NCBI GenBank assembly: GCA_951799405.1
Contig: OX637339.1
Location: 10,478,001-10,542,000, forward strand
Length of the DNA stretch: 64,000 nucleotides
Direction of reading: 5' to 3'
Origin: Agapetus fuscipes
Taxonomy: Eukaryota; Arthropoda; Insecta; Trichoptera; Glossosomatidae
Shown: positions 40,905 through 51,011 of the stretch, one piece after another
Layout of the letters: every line of letters begins with the position of its first letter
Position numbering within the stretch: the first letter of the stretch is position 1
Translations under genes and position numbers: made by a program
Notes under the pieces: generated by a model
Seen by the model: the letters and a program-made list of their open reading frames with translations, nothing else
What the model was told of the DNA's origin: nothing
Databases searched by the model: none

Positions 40905-41179
40905 GTGAAACAACTATGGACAGATCTTATATTTTATTTCAACAAAAACATATATTTTTTGTTTTGCTTATTAATTTAAATTCAAGAAAAATAACGCGTC
41001 TAAGCCGCTAGTCGATTTAATGGCCAATTAGAGAAATTAAAAATAAATAAAAAATCTCGGCAGGCAAAATTTCCTTTTAAATAGGTTTGAGAAGAGGAAT
41101 GCATTTCACCATATTATCAATTAATAACTCATTATTTAATATTTAAGAATAAAAATTAATAAATTTCCAACATCGAAAT

Positions 41180-41290
41180 TATTGTCGATAGGACACGCAG
41201 ACGGGGCTCGAACCGGCGCTAGTGTCAATAACGCAACTTCGAGCGCCAACGTCTTATTCCCTCGACCATCCCAGTGACGTTATACTTCTA
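41180..41290 (-). mobile_element. tRNA-like SINE head, antisense
   Basis: 'acggggctcgaaccggcgct' (B-box side), then 'cgccaacgtcttattccctc' and 'gaccatccca' (A-box side). Confidence 0.45.
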
Positions 41291-41299
41291 CATATATGA

Positions 41300-42185
41300 A
41301 AATGGTCCTTAGCAACCAATAATAAAATATCTGCTGTCATTTTCTCTAGCTTCTGGCCGTGTGATTTCACCATTTTATGTCAATGCATACGCGGGCGGAG
41401 TATATTGCATTCCTTTCCGCGTTTTTTTTTTTTAAATACCGCTTTAGCGAGTGAAGCCTTTTTTTACACTAGCCTGTAGGAATATTCAATGACGAATACT
41501 TCAAAGACTTTCACTTTATCTTAATAATATATAGAAGTCATAATAATTGTAATCCTCTCATGCTTCTTTCAATTCATTCATATTCATCGCCCATCGAATA
41601 AACCCAAAAGAAACTTGATCAACAAAAAGGGTTCATTTAATTTGTGTTATAGTACATCTGTATCCTCGCTTGAACTTATGACAATCCTCGTTTGTCCCAC
41701 ATTACCTACGCCAGTAAAGCTCTACGGTCTATTCAGCTAGGAGCTACGCTAGTGAGGCTCTACGGCTGAGGTTCCCAAAGTGGTCAAACGAAAAAAATGG
41801 TTGTAAAAAACATTTTAAGTATGAAGTTCTTGGGCGACCTATTTTTCGTCCTTCCAAGAATTCCAAGAGAAAGGTGCCATGTTTAATCGAGTTGCCTATC
41901 AGCTTGGATTTCCCCTTCAAATTTTGAATTATAAGTGTCTTCTTTCTTCAATCTACTTCCGCCATCACCTATTCGTTAACACCCATTCTACCCATGATGT
42001 CTTGGTCATTTCCCTCTAAATGCATGCCTCTAGGCGATCACTTTCGTACATCTGTATCATATTTCTGGCAATAACAACAGTAATATTATGATGATGGATG
42101 ATTTTTTCCTACGGCGCAATTTGATGATCCATGATCATCTCAAGGCCGCCATGGCTCTTTATGTACAGTATTTTCTTCAATCCTC
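41300..42185. other. Mostly unrecognised
   Basis: A LINE tail scrap near 41570 ('tcaattcattcatattcatc') and short CTACGC(C/T)AGT motifs at 41707-41770 reminiscent of hAT ends. Otherwise nothing. Confidence 0.35.
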
Positions 42186-42189
42186 TTCT

Positions 42190-42590
42190 TAAGGTGGTGG
42201 TGGATTAGTCGATTTGCAGGTCGACAGGTAGTTTGTTCCAAATGACTCGTCCAGCCAACCTAAAGCTCCTGTCAGCGAATTTTGAGGTGTACAACCCTTT
42301 GGATTATATGACCATGTTGACAGCAGTGAAGGCAGAGCGCAGTGGTCATCTGTAATAAGCATTGTCGACAGGGTAGATGTTGGCGAGGCATGAGGGTGCC
42401 ATGCCCTATAAGGCCATGTGCATCGCGAAACACAGTCTAAATTCGACCTTCTCTCGGACCCTCAGCAACGGTGAGATGTGACAATACTTGTCTTTTCTTA
42501 AAAATAGTCCTGGCAGCAGCAATTCCATTTCATGACGCTCAAAAGACTTCTGAGGCAGCCCTGTGTAAATTATATTGCAATAGATTAATA
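42190..42590 (-). pseudogene. L2/CR1-like LINE C-terminal relic
   Basis: Minus strand gives YCHISPLL, VREKVEFRLCFAMHMAL, stop, GMAPSCLANIYPVD, and later RSFRLAGRVIWNKLPVDLQI. Order and spacing match the 21011 element. Several in-frame stops. Confidence 0.8.
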
Positions 42591-42639
42591 ATGTAAAAAT
42601 AAAACAATATTTTTTTCTTCACGAGTTGATTTGTTTTTA

Positions 42640-42690
42640 CTCGAGCGCTTTCGATGTTACCACGTCATTGTCAAGACCACAACTGATGAC
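42640..42690 (-). other. Penelope-like terminal motif, tentative
   Basis: Minus strand 'TCTTGACAATGACGTGG' then CATCGAAAGCGCTCGAG resembles end sequence that often accompanies these elements. The CTGANGA core is not intact. Confidence 0.25.
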
Positions 42691-42954
42691 ACTGACTTAT
42701 AACCTAACTAAAAATGATGTCATAAAATGCATAACAAAGCGCTTAAATGGACTTTTAAATATGTTTTAAAATGAATCTTTGTTATGTTTAGATTGAAAGG
42801 TATCTTCAGGATACTTACATCCGGCTAGCTCTCATCAGCATTACTCTCAGGGCGTGGGGTTCTTTCTTTGGTATTGCTTACTTATATCTTGGGAAGGGTT
42901 TTATAATGAAAAGATAAAGTTAACATGAACAAATAAGGGTTTATTACTGTACTA

Positions 42955-43380
42955 AGATGGGGGGGGAAAAAGGGGAAATAAGGGATTGGCCAGACCTACA
43001 GGTTGTCACTAGAACACTCCCTATTCCGTTGGCTGGAGTTCTAAACGGAAGGCCTGGGGCAGCGCCCCAGGCTAGCGGCGGTTCCCAAGGCGGACGCCTC
43101 CACACGTGGGAGCCCCTGGGTGGGCGCTCCTATGCCTCTGGTCCACAAGGCGGGTGCCTTGCTGGCAGGAAATCCAAGTAGATGGGGGGGGAGGGAGCTC
43201 CATTGTAGTGCCCCCTCTTGCACCTCTTGGTGCTTGGTCGCTAACGTCTTAATCGCTTGGCATCTTGCCGGGAACTAACGATGAACTCACGAGCGTGGGC
43301 CGATTGATTCGCACGGCGCAGTTCGGACGTTTCCGTGACCGTTCGGCTTCGCTCGGCCCACAAACACACACTGCACACTT
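42955..43380. other. GC-rich block with a row of hairpins
   Basis: 43050-43170 carries GCCTGGGGC/GCCCCAGGC (9-bp stem, 3-nt loop), GGCG..CGCC, GGAGC..GCTCC and AAGGC..GCCTT in succession. Flanked by G-runs at 42959 and 43183. A 74-codon plus frame with QGGR/LGGR/QGGC repetition crosses it but has no family match. Confidence 0.5.
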
Positions 43381-43992
43381 CGGGATTGTTTTTTTATAAT
43401 ATGTTATTTAAAATAACATAACATCTTCACAATGTCAATACACAACCCCTTAATCTTTTATATTGCAACAGTCGAAGTGTGAGGAGTCTAACAATAGGGG
43501 GATTGATTCGATGACCACTGAGTTTGCGTAAATATATTCTGCGAGTTTAAAGTTTGAGAGGCGCACGGTCTACGCGTTGCCTCCGCCACCAGCAGCTACG
43601 CCAGTAAGGCCGCGCGATGTCTTTGGCTGCTGGTAATGCGAACAAAGCAGGCTCCCTCAAAGCGCGCGCAGTCTAATTGTTATTACACCGCGCTGGGGGA
43701 CCTCTATGACGCAGGGACGACGCGTGGATGGTTTTTTTTTTTTTTTTTAAAAACATACGAGTAGAAAGAAATCGATCACTATCTTGAATGGGATAGTTTA
43801 AGAGAATAAATCGTTCTGTTGTTTGTAGTAAATGTATTTTTTTTCAGTAATCAGTCCATCACGAATATTGTAAAAGACGTTAAGTCCAAGAATTGAAGTA
43901 CAACTATTCATTTATCATGTAATTTTTGTGATAATGTAATATATACTTACATATATGTACAATATGTACATTACACACATGTGTAAAATATG
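43381..43992. other. Unrecognised; GC-rich then AT-rich
   Basis: A T18 run at 43733-43750 and a CTACGCCAGTAAGG hAT-end-like motif near 43597. Nothing else. Confidence 0.35.
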
Positions 43993-44185
43993 TTACCCCT
44001 GTTTCAGGCAAGGTCGGCAAAAGTTTCACGGCTTATGTTCATTTGAGGTTAAGATTCTAATTTGTAAGCATTTACGCATGCAGGATTTGTAAGCGAGAAC
44101 TTACTCGTGTCTTTTTGTAGGCACGCATTTAATATAAATTTAAAATTAATATATTCTTGCAACTTAGATTATTGATTATATTTAG
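43993..44185 (+). repeat. Family R repeat, 5'-truncated at the central hairpin
   Basis: Starts at ACCCCTGTTTCAGGC and runs to 'ttgcaacttagattattgat'. Its 5' limit is almost the same as that of the copy at 9409. Confidence 0.75.
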
Positions 44186-44500
44186 GTACAATTTGATTAA
44201 ACAGAAAAAACTATGGAAAATGACAATCAGTTATAAGTTATCTGTCAAAACATAACCCTAAAAGCACTCGCAAATATTTGTAATTTTATAAATTCACTCC
44301 CCGCCTTTGCATGTATGAAAAAGCATCATCGTGGAGCTGTATGAGACAAAAAATGCCGCTGCGGATTGTTATTAGGCTCTAGGAACAGTTGACCTCTACG
44401 TCAAGTACAAAAATACTGTTATACTCAACCACAGCGTTTTACAAAAAAAACTGTGAGTAATCTGAAACACTGCACTCTATCATGATCATCATCATCATGA
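44186..44500. other. Unrecognised stretch
   Basis: Nothing identified. Confidence 0.35.
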
Positions 44501-44504
44501 GATT

Positions 44505-44605
44505 GACAGTCCCGGGTGGGTCTTGGCTGAATCCAGGATTCTTTTCCACTCCCGCATGCCCATCGTCTTTGCTTTCCAGCTACAAATGCCCATTTGGGAT
44601 ACATC
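44505..44605 (-). pseudogene. LINE protein C-terminal end
   Basis: Minus strand CSWKAKTMGMREWKRILDSA then KTHPGL, the usual last codons of an RTE-like ORF (RAxxMxRxxWRxxLxxAKTHxGL). Confidence 0.75.
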
Positions 44606-44689
44606 TGCGTATCCACCTTTCGCAGATTAGGTGATTTTTATCGTATCTTAAAGCATTGACTAGAAAGACAATAAATGATTGAGTTCGCA

Positions 44690-45035
44690 ATGATTGGGTG
44701 ATGAACGAGTGTGGTGCAAAAGAGAATTTGAGAATGAAAGTACAAAAAAACACAATGAGATGGTTCAGACATCTTGAAAGAATGGATGATGAACGGCTAA
44801 CGAAGATGCAAAAGTATGCAGAAGAAATGCCAGAGGAAAGCGTGGAAGGGGAAGACCGAGGAAGGAATGGATAGACCGAATAGATGAGATTGCGAAAGAA
44901 TGGAACCTGTAGAGAGAGAGTAAGAGAAGAAAGTGATGAATGTTGAAAAGATGAAAGAGATATTCAAGAACAGAAAAAAGTGGAGACGCATTTGCGGACC
45001 GGACACCACTAATGGAACGGCGGCAGGATACAGAA
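44690..45035 (+). pseudogene. RTE-like LINE C-terminal relic
   Basis: Plus strand KVQKNTMRWFRHLERMDDER, then LTKMQKYAEE; with a frame change GRPRKEWIDRIDEIAKEW; 'aagtggagacgcatttgcgg' (KWRRICG). The same family as 6870, broken by an indel and a stop. Confidence 0.75.
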
Positions 45036-45287
45036 CAGTACAGTTCAGTATCGTAGGTTCTTAAAGTGCAATTAATTATATATTCAGGAATCTGTTCGCC
45101 TCTATGCGATGCACGCACCTGCCACGTGTGTGTTTTTTTATTAGATTAAAAAAAAAGATCTTGGACCACACACGCTCTAATTTCTAGATGGTTGTCTATA
45201 ACTGCTTAAGGCTTAAATACCTTCATAACATAAACAACCTGTTTCATATCGGATTTAAGGTTGCATTATCTTTATATCTATAATCCA
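45036..45287. other. Unrecognised stretch
   Basis: Nothing identified. Confidence 0.35.
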
Positions 45288-45493
45288 ACTTGAATATATT
45301 CAAGAATATTGAAGATTTTTATTTAATGCATACAAGCAGGCATACGAAAGTTTAGCGCTTACGCATGCTGCATGTGTACTTTAAAAAATAAACTCTGTAC
45401 CTTCAGCGGGATTTAGATGATCCAGTGGTGACAAGTAAACTATTTTATACACTATGGGTAATCAGCCTCATGCTAACCCATGTGTCAAGGAAC
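45288..45493 (-). repeat. Family R repeat, antisense, diverged
   Basis: 'aatccaacttgaatatattc' to 'taacccatgtgtcaaggaac', directly followed by SINE-A. Confidence 0.65.
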
Positions 45494-45496
45494 ACA

Positions 45497-45772
45497 ACGC
45501 TACTAATCTACACATATAGTGTAACTTCTTGCTGCGTTTTTCCCGAAGGGTTCGCATGTGGCGAGTGAAAACTGTTCATTTTAACAGGCAAGGGTCGGCT
45601 TTACGCCAATCGCTTCAGTTAAAGTGGGAGTTTCCCAGCTCCCGAGATTGCTGGTACTCATTTCTTGTGACGGCTGAGTAAACCTTGCCGGTATTTTATT
45701 TTGGGTCTGAAATAAAGGAAATCATTTCTGACACCTTCGGTGGGATTCGGACCGGAGCTCTGGGCATGGAAT
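45497..45772 (-). mobile_element. SINE-A copy, antisense
   Basis: 'acgctactaatctacacata' to 'ggattcggaccggagctctg'. The A-box end is missing. It begins within about 4 bp of the R terminus. Confidence 0.75.
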
Positions 45773-45898
45773 ACAATTAGGAGCTTACAAATAATAAAAA
45801 TCAAAATAGCAACAAAAATTACACAAATACAAATGAAAAATGAAAATTACATGAAATTAATACAAACCGGTCAATCATTGATAGAAATGCCATTGAAA
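45773..45898. other. AT-rich spacer
   Basis: Nothing identified. Confidence 0.35.
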
Positions 45899-46055
45899 AG
45901 GTAACTTTAACACTGTCGCCATTCCGCTAAGGGTGGCCAGAGCTCTTTTAATTCATTCATATCCATCACATTTTTCATGCATTTTATTCTTTTACGCTCA
46001 CTTTGTATATCCCATTCTTTCACAATCTCCTCAATCTGATCATTCCAAAAAGGGG
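45899..46055 (-). pseudogene. RTE-like LINE 3' end
   Basis: 'aacactgtcgccattccgct' to 'tcacaatctcctcaatctga' is nearly identical to 6890-7055 in sequence, apart from a deletion after 'ccagagc'. Confidence 0.75.
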
Positions 46056-46496
46056 ATATAACATATATTGTTCCAGCAGATTTCATATAATATATCGACC
46101 ACCATGTAACAATGGACGTTTCAAACTTGAATTATCTCTTCGGATATGAATTCCCCTGCGACCATATCTGATATGCCGGTCATGGTGAGGTCCCTTGAGT
46201 GGGGATACAGTGGAAAACGTCGGCCGCAATATGGTGGCTGTAGGAGCAACAGCAAACTTCACTTTATTGACGTTTTGGCAACAATTCAAAAATAAAATTG
46301 TAACGAAGCAAAAAACGAGTCGGAACGTTTTTTTGCACAGACGGTCAAAATTTGATTTTTTTTCGGTGGGTTAACATCACCCGTCTATATCACTAAGATC
46401 CTTAGCAACTAATAACAAGTTAATTAAAGTTTTCCCTAGCAACCCAGCCGTGTGTATACTTTCGTTCTATAAGGTTTTGAATTATGCAGACCTATA
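46056..46496. other. Unrecognised stretch
   Basis: Contains 'cggccgcaatatggtggctg'. No family recognised. Confidence 0.35.
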
Positions 46497-46653
46497 GTAA
46501 TCTATAATCTATGTTGTAAATATATATTAACAGTTTCAGAGATATATTCACGTTAAAGATTCATATAAAATGCATGCCCACAAACAGACCGTGTAAAATC
46601 GCGATTATAAATGCTCCATGTGTACTTACAAATTAAAATCCAAGCCTCTGATG
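46497..46653 (-). repeat. Family R half copy, long subtype, antisense
   Basis: 'atctataatctatgttgtaa' to 'caaattaaaatccaagcctc'. It stops where the next R copy begins. Confidence 0.7.
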
Positions 46654-46659
46654 TAAAAT

Positions 46660-46907
46660 ATAAATCTAAGTTGCAAAGATAGGTATATATCATTTGAGAT
46701 TCATATTAAATGCATTCCCACAAGCAGACACGTATAAGTTCGCGCTAACACATGCCGCATGCGGACCTACAATACAAAAACCCAATCTCGAACGAACATA
46801 AGCCCTGCAACTCTTGCCGACCTTCCCTGAAACAGGGGTGACATTGGCAAAATGAACCATCTTTTTACAGGATGGGTGGTCAGCCTCATATCAACTTATA
46901 AGTTAAG
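46660..46907 (-). repeat. Family R full copy, short subtype, antisense
   Basis: 'aatctaagttgcaaagatag' to 'tcaacttataagttaaggaa'. All blocks are clear, including CTGCAACTCTTGCCGACCTT. Confidence 0.8.
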
Positions 46908-47299
46908 GAATAAAATAAATAAATAAATCCGTAATTATGTGGAATCCCTTTATTTATTTATTTTATACCCGTGACGTCAATATTGAATTTACCGGCTTTA
47001 TTATTAATAACTAATTGTATATTCGAATTATTAAGAAGTCAATAAAATTGAGTAATTAGAAGTTGGGTACATTAAAATTAAACGGTCTGTACTATAAGGG
47101 ATATAAGGGAGTGTCCTTTACGAGTAGGTATACTGTCGGATGGTTTATGAAGTGTACGTGAACCTTGTCGAGCGGATGTTTAATTCATTCAAGTAAATAC
47201 TACCTCACAGCAGGTGTATGGAAGAGCAATGCCGAATATAGCTCAAAATAAAAAATACAAACGTTTGGGTCCCTAAAAATCGATATTGTGAGACAATGA
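46908..47299. other. AT-rich spacer
   Basis: Nothing identified. Confidence 0.35.
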
Positions 47300-47529
47300 C
47301 AGTAGCGAATGGTGCCATACAACTCGATTCCCATCGGCTTTCTTTTGTAAAATGAGGCAATAAAGTAGTTAAAAAATATAGGCACAAAGTAAAAAAATAC
47401 ATTTAAAACCAAAGAAACAATACGTAATTTTCCCCCATTGAAACCATGCAGTCTACTTTATTATCATTTTTGCCTCATTTTAAAAAGGAAACTGATGGGA
47501 ATCGAGTTGTATGGCACCCTTCGCCACTA
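47300..47529. mobile_element. MITE with long inverted repeats (hAT-like ends)
   Basis: The left arm (47300-47366) and the reversed right arm (47452-47529) share GGTGCCATACAACTCGATTC, CCCATC, AAAATGAGGCAA and AATAAAGTAG. Ends CAGTAGCGAA and, reversed, TAGTGGCGAA. No ORF. An 8-bp flank duplication is not seen. Confidence 0.7.
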
Positions 47530-47569
47530 GGTTGCGTATAAAGTCGGAATAAGTGAGAAGTTCTGATGA

Positions 47570-47850
47570 AATATCCTCACTTATTCCTCTCCCCCTCGTC
47601 ACAACAAGGGCAACTCTTAAAACGACTTACATTCGTCTCTTTGAGTCGATATTAAAACTACGAGAACTCGGTGTTTTCACGACTCATTCCTTTGCCAAAC
47701 TGCCCGTTTATGGAACGAATTACCGGTATCTGTGTTCACACCCCAATTCCAACTTTTTAAGGAAGCCTGTGCGGGAGACTTCTTAGATTTAAGAGACTCT
47801 AGAGGTCTATGACACTTGTTGTAGTGCCGCAGAGGTCTTGATGATGTGGC
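47570..47850 (+). pseudogene. LINE protein C-terminus, third clade
   Basis: In one frame 47682-47802 reads DSFLCQTARLWNELPVSVFT then PQFQLFKEACGRLLRFKRL and a stop (TAG at 47800), the xxxxxTxRLWNxLPxxVF...FKxxxxxxL end of a Jockey/CR1-type ORF. Upstream (ITPLPLVTTRATLK region) is in other frames, so indels have occurred. The untranslated part after the stop is what appears reversed in the SINE-B composites. Confidence 0.7.
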
Positions 47851-47961
47851 AGTTTTATTCAAAAACAATATCAATCACCTCTTCCTTCCAGTATTTCAAA
47901 GTTTTTTTTTATTTCTCGCAAAGTCTGAGTACACGATGCCGATATTTAAATTTTTAAATAA

Positions 47962-48215
47962 CCCGTCGATAGCTCAGTTGGCAAGTGCTTGCATTTAATG
48001 CCAAGAACTCGCGTTCGAATCCCATCTATGGTATCGAAAATGATTTCCCGTTTTGGTGCTTATTTCAAACCAAAAGTAAAATAACGGCAAGGTTTACTCA
48101 GCCTTGACAAGGAATTAGTAACATAGTAAACATGAATAGGTTCCACTCGCCACATGCAATCCCTTAGGAGGGAACGCAGCAAGAACTGTACACACTGTAT
48201 GTGTAGCTTAGTAAC
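47962..48215 (+). mobile_element. SINE-A copy with internal deletion
   Basis: Head CCGTCGATAGCTCAGTTGGC, B-box GCGTTCGAATCCC, then the body up to 'acaaggaattagtaac'. The hairpin section is deleted and the tail resumes at 'aataggttccactcgccaca'. Confidence 0.75.
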
Positions 48216-48235
48216 GTTAGTAGTGTAGCCCAGCA

Positions 48236-48303
48236 AAATAAACACCGAAACGGAAATTCATTTCCAACACCCTTAGTGGGGTTTGAACCTTAGCCCTGTA
48301 GCT
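48236..48303 (-). mobile_element. SINE-A head-side fragment, antisense
   Basis: 'aaataaacaccgaaacggaa' to 'ggggtttgaaccttagccct'. It lies 20 bp after the previous copy in opposite orientation. Confidence 0.65.
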
Positions 48304-48309
48304 TGGAAA

Positions 48310-48884
48310 TTTGAATCTCAACAGTTTATATATATTTGCAACTAAGATTAAAGAATATAGATGCTAATTGTTAACAACTTTCAATAACTCAATCCTATTA
48401 TCATTATCCACTCATTCATGCATGAATTTCAGTTAATTATCAATAATCCGGATTCTGCTATTTAATTTAAAATATAACTATCACAAAATTTATGCAAAAC
48501 CATTAAATTAATCAACTTTTCAAAGCACAGTAGTTTCGTTTAAGTTCAGAGACCGTCAAAGGGGGCAAAGCCTTTAATTTGCCCGGGGCCTCAAAACTAT
48601 TAAATCCTCAATTAGAGGCAATTGTACTGTACGAAGACTTGGGAGTTATTTTATACTTCTAGATAAAACCGGACGAATGCTTCTTTCTTCTTCTTTTTCT
48701 AACGTTTACACTCGGCTACTCCCTTCAGGAGTAGAAGTAAATAATGCATTGAACTTTGTTCGTGCAGTTGAGACAATTTATAAAGATGCGTTTTTGTTTC
48801 AAAGCACTATTTTTCGTATTCAAAATAAATTAACAAATTTTGAAAGTAAATAACAACAGGTGATGGAAGGTTCCGAGCTTTTTA
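48310..48884. other. Mostly unrecognised
   Basis: 'gcaaagcctttaatttgccc' with 'ggggcctc' near 48560-48590 resembles hAT-like inner ends. Otherwise nothing. Confidence 0.35.
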
Positions 48885-48968
48885 GCTTAGCCTCGTTATA
48901 AGGCTTCTGTGATTTGATATCGGAAGGTGGTAGGTTCAATTCCCAAGCGAAGCAAAAAAAATATCATT
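48885..48968 (+). mobile_element. tRNA-like SINE head, diverged
   Basis: 'gagctttttagcttagcctc' (A-box side) and GTAGGTTCAATTCCC (B-box), then A-rich sequence. Nearest to the SINE-B group. Confidence 0.45.
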
Positions 48969-48999
48969 GCGGTATCAAAAAGGTTCCGCACTTTGTCTG

Positions 49000-49195
49000 T
49001 ATAATCTATAATCTAAGGTGAGATATATTGGCAAGCAAGCACATGTAATTTTGCGCTTACACATACAAAATAAAACAAACCTTGCATGAACATAAACTTT
49101 GCGACACCTGCTGCCTTTTCCTGAACCCGGGCCAAAAGTGAAGCAACTTTTTACAGCATGGGGATCAACCTCATATACACCTATTAGTCAAGGAA
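49000..49195 (-). repeat. Family R repeat, antisense
   Basis: 'ctataatctaaggtgagata' to 'cacctattagtcaaggaac'. Confidence 0.7.
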
Positions 49196-49233
49196 CTGCA
49201 AGGACGAAATTAAAGAATAGAAGTTACAAGGAC

Positions 49234-49351
49234 GTGAACCACGATAACATGTTGAAAGCGCCGGTTCTCATCAGATCACCGAAGTTAAGCAACATTGGGC
49301 GCGGATGGTACTTGGATGGGTGACCGCTTAGGTACACCGCGTGTCGTTGGC
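49234..49351 (+). rRNA. 5S rRNA-like sequence (about 118 nt), likely SINE-associated or pseudogene
   Basis: From GAAAGCGCCGGTTCTCATCA onward the sequence follows animal 5S rRNA: GATCACCGAAGTTAAGCAAC (A-box), then GGGCGCGG and GTACTTGGATGGGTGACCGC (C-box), ending near GTGTCGTTGGC. The first 15 bases pair poorly with the 3' end, and CTTAGGTAC replaces the usual CTGGGAA-like stretch. It is a single copy, lies 10 bp before a SINE-B head, and has no T-run terminator directly behind it. I therefore do not read it as a working 5S gene. Confidence 0.75.
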
Positions 49352-49358
49352 ATTTCTT

Positions 49359-49680
49359 GGACCGGTCCGTAGTCCAGTGGCAACACTTCGGACTTGTAAA
49401 TGGAAGGTTGTGAATTCGGATCCCGGCGGAGCACAAAAAAATACCATTTATATTTCCAAATGCTCTTCGCTGGGTTGAAAAAAATCATAAAACCTGTAAC
49501 AAAGATCGGTCACTAAAGGTCCATCCAGCCTTAAAGCAACTGGGTCTTGCTTGAGTATTGGCGCTTTGTAGCGACGACCAAGCTTGTAAAAAACATCTGC
49601 AGCACTACAACAAGTGTCATAGACCCCTAGTCTCTAGAATCTAGGGAGTCTCCCGCAAAGGATTTCTTAAAAAAAAAAAG
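49359..49680 (+). mobile_element. SINE-B composite copy, full length
   Basis: Head GACCGGTCCGTAGTCCAGTG; B-box-like GAATTCGGATCCC; body AAAGGTCCATCCAGCCTTAA and GCGACGACCAAGCTTGT. From about 49585 it continues with 'cagcactacaacaagtgtca' and 'gggagtctcccgca', the reverse of the LINE end at 47772-47850, and ends in A11. The 5S-like unit lies directly upstream, so the whole transcript unit could be 49234-49680. Confidence 0.75.
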
Positions 49681-49689
49681 GAACTCGTG

Positions 49690-49940
49690 TTTGTATGTAC
49701 TTTTATCAATGAGCAGTCAGAATAGTTTGTAATAAGCTTTATAGCAACTGTTTGAAGGTCAAGATTCTATGTCAGGAGTCTTCAAGAGGCTTCAAATTCA
49801 GTCCGCGACTGCTAGCGGCCTATTATTATTATTTTGATAATTTGGTTAACAACTTATATTAACTCGGATTTAGTTACTTGCGTGGTAAGGCTTAAGCAGT
49901 ATTTGATATTTCATGAAGGATGAACGGCTGACATGGACTT
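49690..49940. other. Unrecognised stretch
   Basis: Nothing identified. Confidence 0.35.
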
Positions 49941-49944
49941 TCTT

Positions 49945-50215
49945 AGAAATGTGATTGGAGATAAAACGAACAGATAAGAGTGAGGAATGAGTTAGAGAGA
50001 GAAGAATGTAGTGCAAGGGAAAGTATAAAATAATAAAAAACCAAAAGAGCTGTGTTAAGATGGTTTGTCAGATGGAGATAATGAATGACGAAAGACTGAC
50101 GAAGAGAATGTACGCTGCAAGTATAAATGGAAGCCGTGGTAGAGGAAGACCGAGGAATGTGTTGATGGATCAAATTTCTGAAACTTGGAACGAATCCTTT
50201 ATTCAGAAAACAAGA
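49945..50215 (+). pseudogene. RTE-like LINE C-terminal relic
   Basis: 'gttaagatggtttgtcagat' (VRWFVRW/MRWF block), MNDERLTKRMYAASINGSRG, RGRPRNVLMDQISETWNES. A diverged branch of the 6870 family. Confidence 0.7.
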
Positions 50216-50219
50216 CAAT

Positions 50220-50515
50220 TCTTGTAATAATATAAGTTGCAATCTCTGATATTATTAATTGGAATGTTGAATGGGAGGCCCAAGGCAATCCTAGAATGCA
50301 GTAGTTAGGGGAGACTAGAACCGGCCCTGGCATGTTCAGGGAAGGAATGCATTAGAGAAATATTTTATGTATTCGGAATAAACCAGAGCTGGATTAAGAT
50401 ATTAATATTTTACTGAACTTCTTGATTAAATGTTAAAATAATAATGAAAAATCTTCTATTTGAAAGCTGTAATGTAAATAAAACCAAATATCTGAGTTGA
50501 ATAAAACGTCAGACA
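50220..50515. other. Unrecognised stretch
   Basis: Nothing identified. Confidence 0.35.
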
Positions 50516-50517
50516 GG

Positions 50518-50662
50518 CAGCTGGAGTTCGATTCCCATCGGTGTTTAAAACATGATTTCCAACTTAGTGTTTTCTTCTAAAGCAAAACATTTGTATTACC
50601 TACTGGCAAGGTGTACTCAGCCTTTATAGTAAATGAGAACCAATTTTCTATCGATAAGAGAG
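50518..50662 (+). mobile_element. SINE-A internal fragment, diverged
   Basis: 'gagttcgattcccatcggtg' (B-box side), 'catgatttccaacttagtgt' and 'ggcaaggtgtactcagcctt'. Ends missing. Confidence 0.55.
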
Positions 50663-50784
50663 ACTTCGTCTTCGGATTGAATTTATTTTCGCATTTAAGG
50701 GGTTAAATGCGAAAATAAATATAATTCACACACCAAATGCCACTCCTGTAAGATTTATTTAGTTGAGATGCGGAAATATGTAGC

Positions 50785-50935
50785 TATAACTGTGATTGTA
50801 ACTCTATCACCATTCTTCTAGGGCTGGCTAGGGCCTCTAGAAAGATGCATTCACTTTTTACTTTTTTTGCCTACCACCCTCAATTCATTCATATCCATTA
50901 CCTTTTTCATACTTTTCCTTTTTTTTACATTCACT
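50785..50935 (-). repeat. RTE-like LINE 3' end
   Basis: 'gtaactctatcaccattctt', 'agggctggctagggcctcta' and 'catatccattacctttttca' match the tail at 6870-6990. Confidence 0.6.
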
Positions 50936-51011
50936 CGTATTTTGATACAAATTTGCATTTTACAATTTTTACCATATTCATGAAACAATGACAAATTTTC
51001 ATGATTTTTGT

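Noticed and set aside
49234..49351. Functional 5S rRNA gene
   Set aside because: Single copy, altered 5' end and C-terminal loop region, no terminator directly behind it, and a SINE head 10 bp away.
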